DNA of 11,494 bases from Treponema sp. GTDB lineage: Bacteria > Spirochaetota > Spirochaetia > Treponematales > Breznakiellaceae. This document shows positions 1 to 6,196 of the stretch, piece after piece (positions within the stretch are counted from its first letter, which is position 1; every line of letters starts with the position of its first letter). The position numbers and the translations under genes were made by a program. The stretch spans positions 1 through 11,494 of the forward strand of contig JAISBK010000091.1 in the NCBI GenBank assembly GCA_031266255.1, given 5' to 3'. The notes beneath the pieces were generated by a model that worked only from the letters and a program-made list of their open reading frames with translations, searched no databases and was not told the origin of the DNA.

Positions 1-2
1 GT

Positions 3-581
3 CCCCCGGATGACGCCGCAGAAACCATGCTCACTGTATCCGAACCCGGCGCGGTGATCCAGGGCTTGACCAATGGTACGCCTTACACGGTCTGGGTCAG
101 GGCGCGTAATACCGCGGGAGATTCTCCTTATGCTTCCGGCAATGGAGTACCCACGGCGGCTGATAGTAAACCCACGTCTGCCCCGGAAAAGCCAGCCGTT
201 ACCCCAGGGGATACAAAACTCACCCTCACCTGGGATCAGGTTCCTGGTGTGCCTGGTTATAAAGTCTACTATAGAACCACAGACAATATTAACCAAGCAC
301 GTGAATTTTCCCAAACCATTCCTGCCAGCGCGCCTACGGTACGCGCGGAACTCACCGGACTAACAAACGGTACGCTTTACTATGTGTGGGTTAAATCGTG
401 GAATTCCCAGGGAACATCTTCCGCAAGTCCGTCTGCTTCCGGCACGCCCCAGGCAAAAACACCTATCAATTTCAGTGATCTCAGTTTTGTATTAGGCACG
501 GCCGCGGCGGAGTATATCTTTGCCCAGGATCTCCCCCCAGCGTCTTCTTCCCCGAAGGCAGACCCAACACCGACCGCCTGA
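3..581 (+). CDS. Fibronectin type III repeat part of a surface 5'-nucleotidase-like protein (5' partial, frame broken)
   Basis: The reading frame is open from the left window edge, so the true start lies upstream; the ATG at 27 is internal. The translation shows the tail of one fibronectin type III (FN3) domain (LTNGTPYTVWVRARN, then a VPTAAD linker) and one complete FN3 domain beginning near PEKPAVTPGDTKLTLTW and closing with LTNGTLYYVWVKSWN. FN3 repeats in bacteria are usually extracellular spacers or binding modules. After a PQAK linker comes a segment (INFSDLSFVLGTAAAEYIFA) that leads toward a nucleotidase domain, but this frame then runs through CCCCCC at 533-538 into a short unrelated tail and stops at 579-581. 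The nucleotidase domain continues in the -1 frame, so this and the next entry are most likely one gene. The FN3 assignment is secure. Whether the break is real is not. Confidence 0.75.
   Translation, partial: PPDDAAETMLTVSEPGAVIQGLTNGTPYTVWVRARNTAGDSPYASGNGVPTAADSKPTSAPEKPAVTPGDTKLTLTWDQVPGVPGYKVYYRTTDNINQAREFSQTIPASAPTVRAELTGLTNGTLYYVWVKSWNSQGTSSASPSASGTPQAKTPINFSDLSFVLGTAAAEYIFAQDLPPASSSPKADPTPTA
533..539 (+). other. Frame break at a C6 run, matching a -1 slippery heptamer (C CCC CCA)
   Basis: In the upstream frame the codons are CTC CCC CCA GCG. Re-pairing both prolyl tRNAs one base back gives CCC CCC and continues with AGC GTC TTC TTC, which is exactly the frame of the nucleotidase domain. 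Adding one C would also restore the frame (DLPPSVFFPEGR). The sequence alone cannot tell a homopolymer sequencing error, phase variation, programmed frameshifting or a true mutation apart. Confidence 0.6.
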
Positions 582-586
582 CCAGG

Positions 587-1312
587 GTGCAGGAAACCGC
601 TTTAGGTAATCTGTTTTGTGACGCCGCGGCCTGGTATATCAGGAAGCAATACCCCGATGAACACATCGACTTTGTGTTCCTCAACGGCGGCTACATAGAC
701 AATGGGCTTTCCAAGGGAACCATTACCCTAGGTAGTCTTTCAGGTATAGTCCAACCAGACAGCCGGACCGCACAGTTTGTGTTGCTCACCTTGACCGGCG
801 CGGAATTGAAGAAGTTCTTTAATGATACGGAAGGCAAGAAAACCAACATAGAACCAGGAGATGTTTCAGGAGTCGCGCATTCCGGCAGAGGCGGGCCTCC
901 CAACACCAAGTTTTTCGGCATCCTGTCCAAGGAAGTGCGGTATACCCTTAGGTATTACCAACCGCCGGAACTCCCCAATCCTCCCAAAGAGATCGATAAC
1001 GCCGAACCGTACCAACACGGATTCATCGACACCGAAGCCCTCACCATCAATGGTCAGCCTATGGTGGATAATCAGAACTACCGGATCTGCACTACCGATG
1101 AACTTGCGTCTGGGGAGTACTTTGTCCAACTAGCTGCGGGACGAGACAAACGAGTTATTGCTACTCCCTTCTGGCATGGGGTGGCAGCATACATCTACGA
1201 CCAGAACAGTGTTACTCCGGGATTAGACGGCCGTATCAAGGTAGAAGGAGGGGTTAACCTTCCCCCGCCCTGGGTTCCTGGTACGTTGGTTTATAATCCT
1301 ACGCCCCAATAG
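587..1312 (+). CDS. 5'-nucleotidase C-terminal domain (continuation of the FN3 protein in the -1 frame)
   Basis: This frame is open from 479 to the stop at 1310-1312; the GTG at 587 is only the first possible start, and the domain begins earlier (SVFFPEGRPNTDRLTRVQ from 539). The pattern ETALGNLFCDAAAWY, then FLNGGYIDNGLSKGTITLGSL, then LTGAELKKFF and YRICTTDELASG follows the C-terminal, substrate-recognition domain of the UshA/NT5 5'-nucleotidase family. The metallophosphoesterase domain that carries catalysis is not seen next to it and would have to be upstream of the FN3 repeats. The usual NTGGIR signature reads NGGYID here, so an arginine expected in the pocket is absent. No ribosome binding site precedes 587, which argues that it is translated only as part of a longer protein. 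It ends four bases before the TonB-dependent receptor start. Family: confident. Activity: uncertain. Confidence 0.75.
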   Translation: MQETALGNLFCDAAAWYIRKQYPDEHIDFVFLNGGYIDNGLSKGTITLGSLSGIVQPDSRTAQFVLLTLTGAELKKFFNDTEGKKTNIEPGDVSGVAHSGRGGPPNTKFFGILSKEVRYTLRYYQPPELPNPPKEIDNAEPYQHGFIDTEALTINGQPMVDNQNYRICTTDELASGEYFVQLAAGRDKRVIATPFWHGVAAYIYDQNSVTPGLDGRIKVEGGVNLPPPWVPGTLVYNPTPQ

Positions 1313-1316
1313 CGCA

Positions 1317-3407
1317 ATGATGAAATGCCCCACCGTGGTCCTGGCCCTCCTTTCCTTGGCAATCATGGTCGCGGCCGCGCAGGAAGAACCTGCAACTGGG
1401 GAAGTCCCCGGAGAGGATGACCTTTTCGTCCTCCCCGAAGCCGAGGTGAGCGCGGCTCAGGATACTCCGGACGTGATCACCCGGGAAGAAATGGACCGGG
1501 ACAATGCGGGGGATCTCTGGGAGGCAGTGCAATACACCCCTGGGGTGGTCCTTTCAGGCGGGGGACGGCGTAATGATTCGAGCTTTTCAGTACGGGGTTA
1601 CGGTGCGGACAGCGTCCCTATCTACGTGGATGGTATTGTTATGGCCAATCCTTACCGCGGAGAGGGGGACAGCGCCCGTTTCCTTACCGGTGACCTTGAG
1701 AGCATCGAGATTGCCAAGGGTTTCAGTTCCGAACTGCTCGGCGCAAATACCCTGGGAGGCGCAATCCTCCTGCGAACCGCCAAACCCCGGAACCCCCTTG
1801 AGCTTTCTCTTAAAACCGGTTTGGGTCTGGATAGTGTTTTTCATTACGCGGATTCCACCCATGTACTGGATGTGGGAACCAGACAGCCATTTTTCTACGC
1901 CAAGGGCGTCTTACAGTACCGAGATGTGGATCACTATCGGCTCCCCGACCGCTTTGAGCCGTCCCCGCAGAACCCCCAGGAAAAAGGAGACCGGCTCTGG
2001 TCGGATTCCAAAGACCTAAAGCTTACCCTCATAGCCGGCATTACCCCGGTACCGGATATGGATATATGGCTTACGTACCTCTATCAATACGCGGATAAGG
2101 GCCTTTCCCCGCCGGATGTGGATACAAAAGAGTACGCGATCTGGGACTGGCCGGTGTGGAACCGCCACAGCGTCTCCCTAAACGGTTCATGGAACATCAA
2201 CGCTTTTTCCGTAACCAGTCTTTTCTATTTTGATACATACGACAATCGCCTGGATGAGTATTACAACTGGAATGCCTTTGAACTCGGTATCCATGCCCCT
2301 CATTCGGATTATGATGAATATGCCCTGGGCGGCCGCCTTACCGGAAGCTGGGAAATAAACCCTTTGAACCAGGTACAGGCCGCGCTGACTTACCAGAAAC
2401 AAGACCACCGGGGACTGCGGGGCAGCATCACCGATGCAGATAAACTCACCGAAGAAATGCACGTGAATGAAGATACCTGGTCTTTGGGCGCGGAATACAC
2501 GGTTATCCCCTGGTCTCCCCTCACGTTTAAGGCGGGCCTTGGGTTTGACGCCCTGATTCCCCTTGACTACTGGAACGATGAAAACGAATACAATAAGCTG
2601 TTAAACGTGGACTATTTTATTGTGCAGAGCCGGAATATGTTCCTCTACACCTGGCAGCTCGGTGTTTTTTACCAGCTTCCCTGGGGAAACGGGGAAGGGC
2701 GTAACCATGAGATCCGACTGACCTACGCGCGGAAGAATCACTTTCCCACTATGGCCCAGCGCTATTCAACCCGTTTCGGCTCAACATTGCCCAATCCCCA
2801 CCTGGGGCCAGAGATTGCGAACCATGTTGAAGCAGGATACCGGGGGTACTTTGGCGGGAAAGAGGGAGTGTGGGGGTTCACGATCAACGCGGCCCTCTAC
2901 TACAGCAGGATAACCGGCAAAATTGTAGACGTTGCCTTACCCAATCCTCACTATCCCAGCGCATCGGTAAATTATTCCCGGAATCTGGATCGCATGGGGT
3001 TCTGGGGGATTGAATTGGCTCCGGATCTTACCTTCCAGGATTGGCTCACCCTGGGTTTAGCGGTTTCCCTGAACAAGTACCATATTGACCATAGTCAGGA
3101 TGGTATTACGGTACTCAATTATTATCCCCACGTTACCGTTAACGGATACGCGCTCATAAAACCCTTGGCCTTTCTTTCGATTAGCCCTCGGCTTGTGTAT
3201 GTCAGTTCCCGGTACGCGGATATCGAAGGAGCGGTATTACTGGACGCGTATGTTTTGGCAAACCTCACAATCACGGTCGAATGGGGGAACTATGTTTCGG
3301 TCTCCGCGGGAATTGACAATATCTTTGATACGTATTATGAAATAAGACGTTATTCCCCTTTGGAAGGACGGAGTTTTACCCTGATGCTGACCGTAAAATA
3401 TAGGTAA
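1317..3407 (+). CDS. TonB-dependent outer-membrane receptor
   Basis: This is a 696-residue TonB-gated outer-membrane transporter. Residues 1-21 form a signal peptide (MMKC, hydrophobic core LALLSLAIMVAAA, cleavage likely after Ala21). A TonB-box-like stretch (LPEAEVSA, about 39-46) is followed by the plug domain, about 50-155, with VITREEMDRDNAGDLWEA, TPGVVLSGGG, FSVRGYG, VPIYVDGIVM, ESIEIAKG and NTLGGAILL, all characteristic of the plug. The rest is a beta barrel rich in alternating aromatic strands, with the typical NIFDTYYEIRRY near the end and a final strand TLMLTVKYR. It ends in Arg rather than the aromatic residue usual for barrel proteins. The start is ATG 1317 (or 1320), four bases after the nucleotidase stop, and has no clear Shine-Dalgarno, which suggests translational coupling. 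Substrate is unknown; the neighbouring nucleotidase domain hints at nucleotides, nucleosides or phosphate compounds, as inference only. Confidence 0.95.
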   Translation: MMKCPTVVLALLSLAIMVAAAQEEPATGEVPGEDDLFVLPEAEVSAAQDTPDVITREEMDRDNAGDLWEAVQYTPGVVLSGGGRRNDSSFSVRGYGADSVPIYVDGIVMANPYRGEGDSARFLTGDLESIEIAKGFSSELLGANTLGGAILLRTAKPRNPLELSLKTGLGLDSVFHYADSTHVLDVGTRQPFFYAKGVLQYRDVDHYRLPDRFEPSPQNPQEKGDRLWSDSKDLKLTLIAGITPVPDMDIWLTYLYQYADKGLSPPDVDTKEYAIWDWPVWNRHSVSLNGSWNINAFSVTSLFYFDTYDNRLDEYYNWNAFELGIHAPHSDYDEYALGGRLTGSWEINPLNQVQAALTYQKQDHRGLRGSITDADKLTEEMHVNEDTWSLGAEYTVIPWSPLTFKAGLGFDALIPLDYWNDENEYNKLLNVDYFIVQSRNMFLYTWQLGVFYQLPWGNGEGRNHEIRLTYARKNHFPTMAQRYSTRFGSTLPNPHLGPEIANHVEAGYRGYFGGKEGVWGFTINAALYYSRITGKIVDVALPNPHYPSASVNYSRNLDRMGFWGIELAPDLTFQDWLTLGLAVSLNKYHIDHSQDGITVLNYYPHVTVNGYALIKPLAFLSISPRLVYVSSRYADIEGAVLLDAYVLANLTITVEWGNYVSVSAGIDNIFDTYYEIRRYSPLEGRSFTLMLTVKYR

Positions 3408-4088
3408 ATGAAAAGACCTGCCCTGTTTCCCCTTATGCTTGGGGTGTCGATATGTTTTCATGCCGGGCTTGGTTTTTTCCTTTCAGTAACCAGTTCCGGC
3501 GCTCCTGGGTTGCCGGTACCGAAGGACCCGGAGAGACCCTTGTCTTTGGTCAATATCGCCCTGCTTGAACCGGCTATTCCCGAGCCGCCTCAGGCACCCC
3601 AGCCAAGTCCACGACCTTCTGAACCCCTTCCGATACAAGACCCCCTGCCTGTGGAACATTACACGACTACCGAAGAAGCAGTTGACCAGCCGCGGGATGA
3701 ACCCGGGCCTCAAGGAGATGGGGTTCACGCTGAACCGGCGGAAAGCACCGGTACCGCTGAACAGGCAGCAGCAGCTTCAAGGAGAACCGAAGAAACAGCC
3801 AGGCAAAGCGCGGAATACGTGAAACGCAATTACAACTACCTGCAGCGGCGGATCAGGGATAAGCTCGTCTACCCGGCCCCAGCCCGAAGAGCCGGTATTC
3901 AGGGAATAACCGAAGTAACGTTTACCATCCATGAGGACGGTAAAGTGAGCGACGTTACCATACGCAAGAGCAGCGGCCACGCGGTTCTTGACGATGCGGC
4001 TATCCAGACCATCATTGCCGCGGCTCCCTTTCCCAAGCCCCCCGCGCCAGCCAGGATAGCCATACCCATATCATTCAGATTACGATAG
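3408..4088 (+). CDS. tonB: TonB family energy-transducing protein
   Basis: This 226-residue protein has the TonB layout. A short cytoplasmic start and one N-terminal membrane anchor (about 7-28, LFPLMLGVSICFHAGLGFFL) are followed by a proline- and glutamate-rich periplasmic linker (about 50-115, with PEPPQAPQPSPRPSEP). The C-terminal TonB domain (about 140-226) contains YPAPARRAGIQGITEVTFTI, DGKVSDVTIRKSSG and a final basic strand ISFRLR. TonB passes inner-membrane proton-motive energy, via ExbB/ExbD, to outer-membrane receptors. The ATG directly abuts the receptor stop (TAAATG) with at best a weak AGG before it, so the two are probably co-translated and work as a dedicated pair. ExbB and ExbD are not in this window. 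Bases 3780-3810, encoding RRTEETARQSA just before the C-terminal domain, are repeated exactly at 5696-5726. Confidence 0.93.
   Translation: MKRPALFPLMLGVSICFHAGLGFFLSVTSSGAPGLPVPKDPERPLSLVNIALLEPAIPEPPQAPQPSPRPSEPLPIQDPLPVEHYTTTEEAVDQPRDEPGPQGDGVHAEPAESTGTAEQAAAASRRTEETARQSAEYVKRNYNYLQRRIRDKLVYPAPARRAGIQGITEVTFTIHEDGKVSDVTIRKSSGHAVLDDAAIQTIIAAAPFPKPPAPARIAIPISFRLR
3780..3810 (+). repeat. 31-base direct repeat, copy A (inside tonB)
   Basis: This copy begins AGGAGAACCGAAGAAACAGC and ends CAGGCAAAGCG. It is identical at all 31 positions to 5696-5726 on the same strand. Here it codes for RRTEETARQSA in the flexible stretch before the TonB C-terminal domain. Confidence 0.9.
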
Positions 4089-4094
4089 GGCATT

Positions 4095-4114
4095 GCAGGA
4101 CCGTATCAGCCTGC
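4095..4114. other. Weak hairpin between convergent tonB and the GntP gene
   Basis: GCAGG at 4095-4099 can pair with CCTGC at 4110-4114 around a 10-base loop in the 44-base gap between two convergent genes. There is no T tract on either side, so it is at best a weak bidirectional terminator. Confidence 0.2.
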
Positions 4115-4132
4115 CTGTACTGGTAGACCACG

Positions 4133-5509
4133 CTAAAATATCACAGAAACGATGCAGGCTATGATAAACCCGGTCCCGCCTACAATAGTCTCCATTACGG
4201 TCCATGTTTTGAGCGTCAGCTTTTCATCTATGTCGAAAAGAGACTTGACCAGCCAAAATCCTGAATCATTTACATGACTTACGCAGGTGGCTCCTCCCGC
4301 GACCGCCATGACGATACAGGCGGTATCAATAGCAGAAAGACCGGCGATGCCGGGCATGGCCGCAATAAGGCCCGCCGCCATCGTCATCGCCACGGTTGCC
4401 GAACCGACAGAAATGCGCACCGCAAGCGCAACGATGAACGCGATCAAAATCACCGGCAGATTATTTGCGGACACAAAATCGCCGACCACTCTGCCTATGC
4501 CGGAATCTTCGAGTATGTAACGGAGCACACCGCCGCCTGCCGTAACCAGCAAAATGATACCTGCCGGTTCAAGAGATTTCGTCATCACCTTTTCAAGATC
4601 AGCCATGGAGTATTTGTTTTTTACACCGAGCAGCACCAGGGCGAGCAATGTGGCAATCGTGAGCGCGATAAAAGGGGTTCCCAGAAAAGCAAGAACCGGC
4701 TGGACAGATGCAAGCGATGCAAAACCGCTGCTGATTAATGCACCGGAGGCGGTATTGAGCAGTATCAGAAAAAGAGGGGTGAGTATTATCGCCACAACCG
4801 TCGCAAAAGAAGGCATCCTCCGGTTCTCTTTTGCAAGAGACATAGTCGCCTGCGCATGTGCCGGAACCGGAATCTGATATTTTTTACCCACGTACGAGCC
4901 GAAGACCACCCCTCCCAACACCATCGCAACAGAACCGCAGATAAGGCCCAGCAAGATAACCAGCCCCAAATCCGCGTTCAGCATTGCCGCGACCAGTATC
5001 GGACCGGGCGTCGGCGGGATGAAGGCATGCCCTACCGCAAGTCCGCCAAGGAGCGGAATACCGTAGAGCAAGGTGGATTTTCCGGTTTTTTTCGCAAGCC
5101 CGAACGCAAGGGGGATCAAGATTATTAAACCCGCGTCGAAAAAAACCGGTATGGCGATTATGAGGCCGGTAATACCCAGCGCCCATATCGACTTTTTTTC
5201 TCCAAATGTCTTTACCAGCGTTGTCGAAATCGTTTCCGCGCCTCCTGAAAGCTCAAGAATTGCGCCAAACATCGAACCAAGGCCGACCAGCAGCGCAATT
5301 CCCTGTAGGGTATTGCCGATACCCTTGTTGATAGACCCGATGATCATCTGCAATGGCATACCGACACCTGCGCCGATAAGCACTGCGGAAACCAGAATCG
5401 CAAGCAACGGCTGCATTTTGAATTTGATAATCAGCACCAGCAAAACCGCAATACCGACTACCGCACAGAAAATCAATCTTCCCGCACTCGGCTCAAACAA
5501 GACATCCAT
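4133..5509 (-). CDS. GntP family permease (gluconate or related sugar acid)
   Basis: This is a 458-residue integral membrane protein with about 12-14 hydrophobic segments along its whole length. GntP-family signatures are clear: PVFFDAG followed by LIILIPLAFGLAKKTGK (about 121-144), HAFIPPTPGP (161-170), RISVGSATVAMTMAAG in the C-terminal half, and SHVNDSGFW (411-419). Members are proton symporters in the inner membrane for gluconate, 2-keto-3-deoxygluconate, glycerate, fructuronate or similar acids; the exact substrate cannot be read from sequence. Length matches the family (about 440-460). The ATG at 5509 is supported by AAGGAG at 5520-5515, five bases upstream. It stands alone, convergent with tonB and with no kinase or dehydrogenase beside it. 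The 31-base direct repeat flanks it at 3780-3810 (within tonB) and 5696-5726. Confidence 0.93.
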   Translation of the reverse strand: MDVLFEPSAGRLIFCAVVGIAVLLVLIIKFKMQPLLAILVSAVLIGAGVGMPLQMIIGSINKGIGNTLQGIALLVGLGSMFGAILELSGGAETISTTLVKTFGEKKSIWALGITGLIIAIPVFFDAGLIILIPLAFGLAKKTGKSTLLYGIPLLGGLAVGHAFIPPTPGPILVAAMLNADLGLVILLGLICGSVAMVLGGVVFGSYVGKKYQIPVPAHAQATMSLAKENRRMPSFATVVAIILTPLFLILLNTASGALISSGFASLASVQPVLAFLGTPFIALTIATLLALVLLGVKNKYSMADLEKVMTKSLEPAGIILLVTAGGGVLRYILEDSGIGRVVGDFVSANNLPVILIAFIVALAVRISVGSATVAMTMAAGLIAAMPGIAGLSAIDTACIVMAVAGGATCVSHVNDSGFWLVKSLFDIDEKLTLKTWTVMETIVGGTGFIIACIVSVIF

Positions 5510-5514
5510 ATATT

Positions 5515-5520
5515 CTCCTT
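5515..5520 (-). promoter_or_regulatory. Ribosome binding site of the GntP permease
   Basis: AAGGAG on the minus strand lies five bases before the ATG at 5509 and fixes that start. Confidence 0.8.
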
Positions 5521-5560
5521 AATAATAGTATCAGGCTGAACTCCAAGACCGAAGCCGAAA

Positions 5561-5677
5561 TCAGCCATACTTTTCCCTCACTATAGCAATGATAAGCCCC
5601 TGTGCCCCAAGGATCAACTGCCTGGTTGGCATACCCATATCCACTATAACCCCGAACATAAAAAAATATAGTGCCAT
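5561..5677 (-). pseudogene. Short membrane-protein-like ORF upstream of the GntP gene, possible C-terminal remnant
   Basis: A minus-strand frame from ATG 5677 to TGA 5563-5561 encodes 38 residues: MALYFFMFGVIVDMG, then a hydrophobic LILGAQGLIIAIVREKYG end. It ends 51 bases before the permease start, in the same direction. The composition resembles the last membrane segment of an inner-membrane protein, but I cannot assign a family. The frame stays open upstream through the reverse complement of the 31-base repeat, without tonB-like coding sense in that orientation. It has no clear ribosome binding site. It could be a remnant of a gene that once preceded the permease, part of a dispersed repeat, or chance. 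Confidence 0.25.
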
Positions 5678-5695
5678 ACGGTTGCAGTGCCTTCT

Positions 5696-5726
5696 AGGAG
5701 AACCGAAGAAACAGCCAGGCAAAGCG
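5696..5726 (+). repeat. 31-base direct repeat, copy B (intergenic fragment resembling tonB)
   Basis: This is the second exact copy. Weaker likeness extends on both sides (GCAGTGCCTTCT before it against GCAGCAGCTTCA in tonB; GTGGAC after it against GCGGAA). In the tonB frame it would read AVPSRRTEETARQSVDMV, but the frame has a stop at 5669-5671 and no TonB domain follows. It is therefore a fragment of a tonB-like gene or a small dispersed repeat, not a gene. Confidence 0.85.
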
Positions 5727-5777
5727 TGGACATGGTTTTACTTTTTTCTATTTCTAGAATCAGCCTACGAGGTATCT

Positions 5778-6057
5778 TTATGCATTTACTGTTTTGCACA
5801 ATTTTATTACTCTATCCCTGAAATTATCCAGGGTTATTCTTTTTATCTCAATAGGTACATTTGCAAAATTGAAAAATTCAATAATGTCTTCATCTGAAAT
5901 TACCTGAGTTCCACCATCAAGATAGACAATTTTATCAGCTATTATTGCAGCCATCCCCGTATTTTGCAAAAAAACTTCCCGTTTCAGGTTTAATTTCAGG
6001 AATTAGTATATCCAATTCCGGTTGAAATATACCCCATGATAAAATATGAAGCTGCAT
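5778..6057 (-). pseudogene. Small unidentified gene split by a frameshift at a T7 run
   Basis: Two minus-strand frames join end to end. ATG 6057 opens MQLHILSWGIFQPELDILIP, then EIKPETGSFF, and stops at 5937-5935. The other frame covers TGMAAIIADKIVYLDGG, DEDIIEFFNFANVPIEI and RITLDNFRDRVIKL, ending at 5780-5778. Removing one T from the T7 run near 5970-5976 would fuse them into a protein of roughly 92 residues. The second half has protein-like composition over 60 codons without stops. An AAGG lies about ten bases before ATG 6057, and a TTGACA promoter candidate lies further upstream. I do not recognise the family. It may be a decayed gene, a sequencing indel, or two unrelated short frames. 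Confidence 0.4.
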
Positions 6058-6111
6058 CACACCAGTACCTTATAACTTTCTCATTTCCAGAATTAACGTA
6101 CCCGTTTGATT

Positions 6112-6139
6112 GTTATCTGTAATTTCCAAAAAATGTCAA
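6112..6139 (-). promoter_or_regulatory. Candidate sigma70-type promoter for the small split ORF
   Basis: On the minus strand TTGACA (6139-6134) is followed after 16 bases by GATAAC (6117-6112), a 6/6 and 4/6 match to the consensus. Transcription would start about 50 bases before ATG 6057. Confidence 0.35.
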
Positions 6140-6156
6140 GAGTCGAACAGCTTTTG

Positions 6157-6184
6157 TGACCTAGTGCCTGTTAGGACTATGTCA
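6157..6184 (-). terminator. Strong hairpin just downstream of mutL
   Basis: TGAC-C-TAGT-G-CCT pairs with AGG-ACTA-T-GTCA around a GTT loop: 11 base pairs with one C/T mismatch and one bulged G. It begins 13 bases after the mutL stop. The mutL transcript has no U tract after the hairpin, so it may be a 3'-end stabiliser or a Rho-assisted end rather than a classic intrinsic terminator. Confidence 0.4.
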
Positions 6185-6196
6185 GGTAAAAAACCA

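Noticed and set aside
4274..5128. Long plus-strand frames opposite the GntP permease gene
   Set aside because: They are antisense shadows; the minus-strand frame has full family motifs and a ribosome binding site.
5816..5844. CCCTG/CAGGG hairpin followed by T-rich DNA, terminator-like on the plus strand
   Set aside because: No plus-strand gene ends before it, the stem is only five pairs, and it lies inside the better-supported minus-strand frame.
5589..5897. 102-codon plus-strand ORF across the repeat
   Set aside because: It lacks a ribosome binding site and domain-like content and overlaps two minus-strand frames and the repeat; likely chance.
6003..6120. Alternative minus-strand frame reading NEKVIRYWCDAASYFIMGYI
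   Set aside because: It has no start codon with a ribosome binding site and overlaps the frame from ATG 6057, which joins better with the downstream part.
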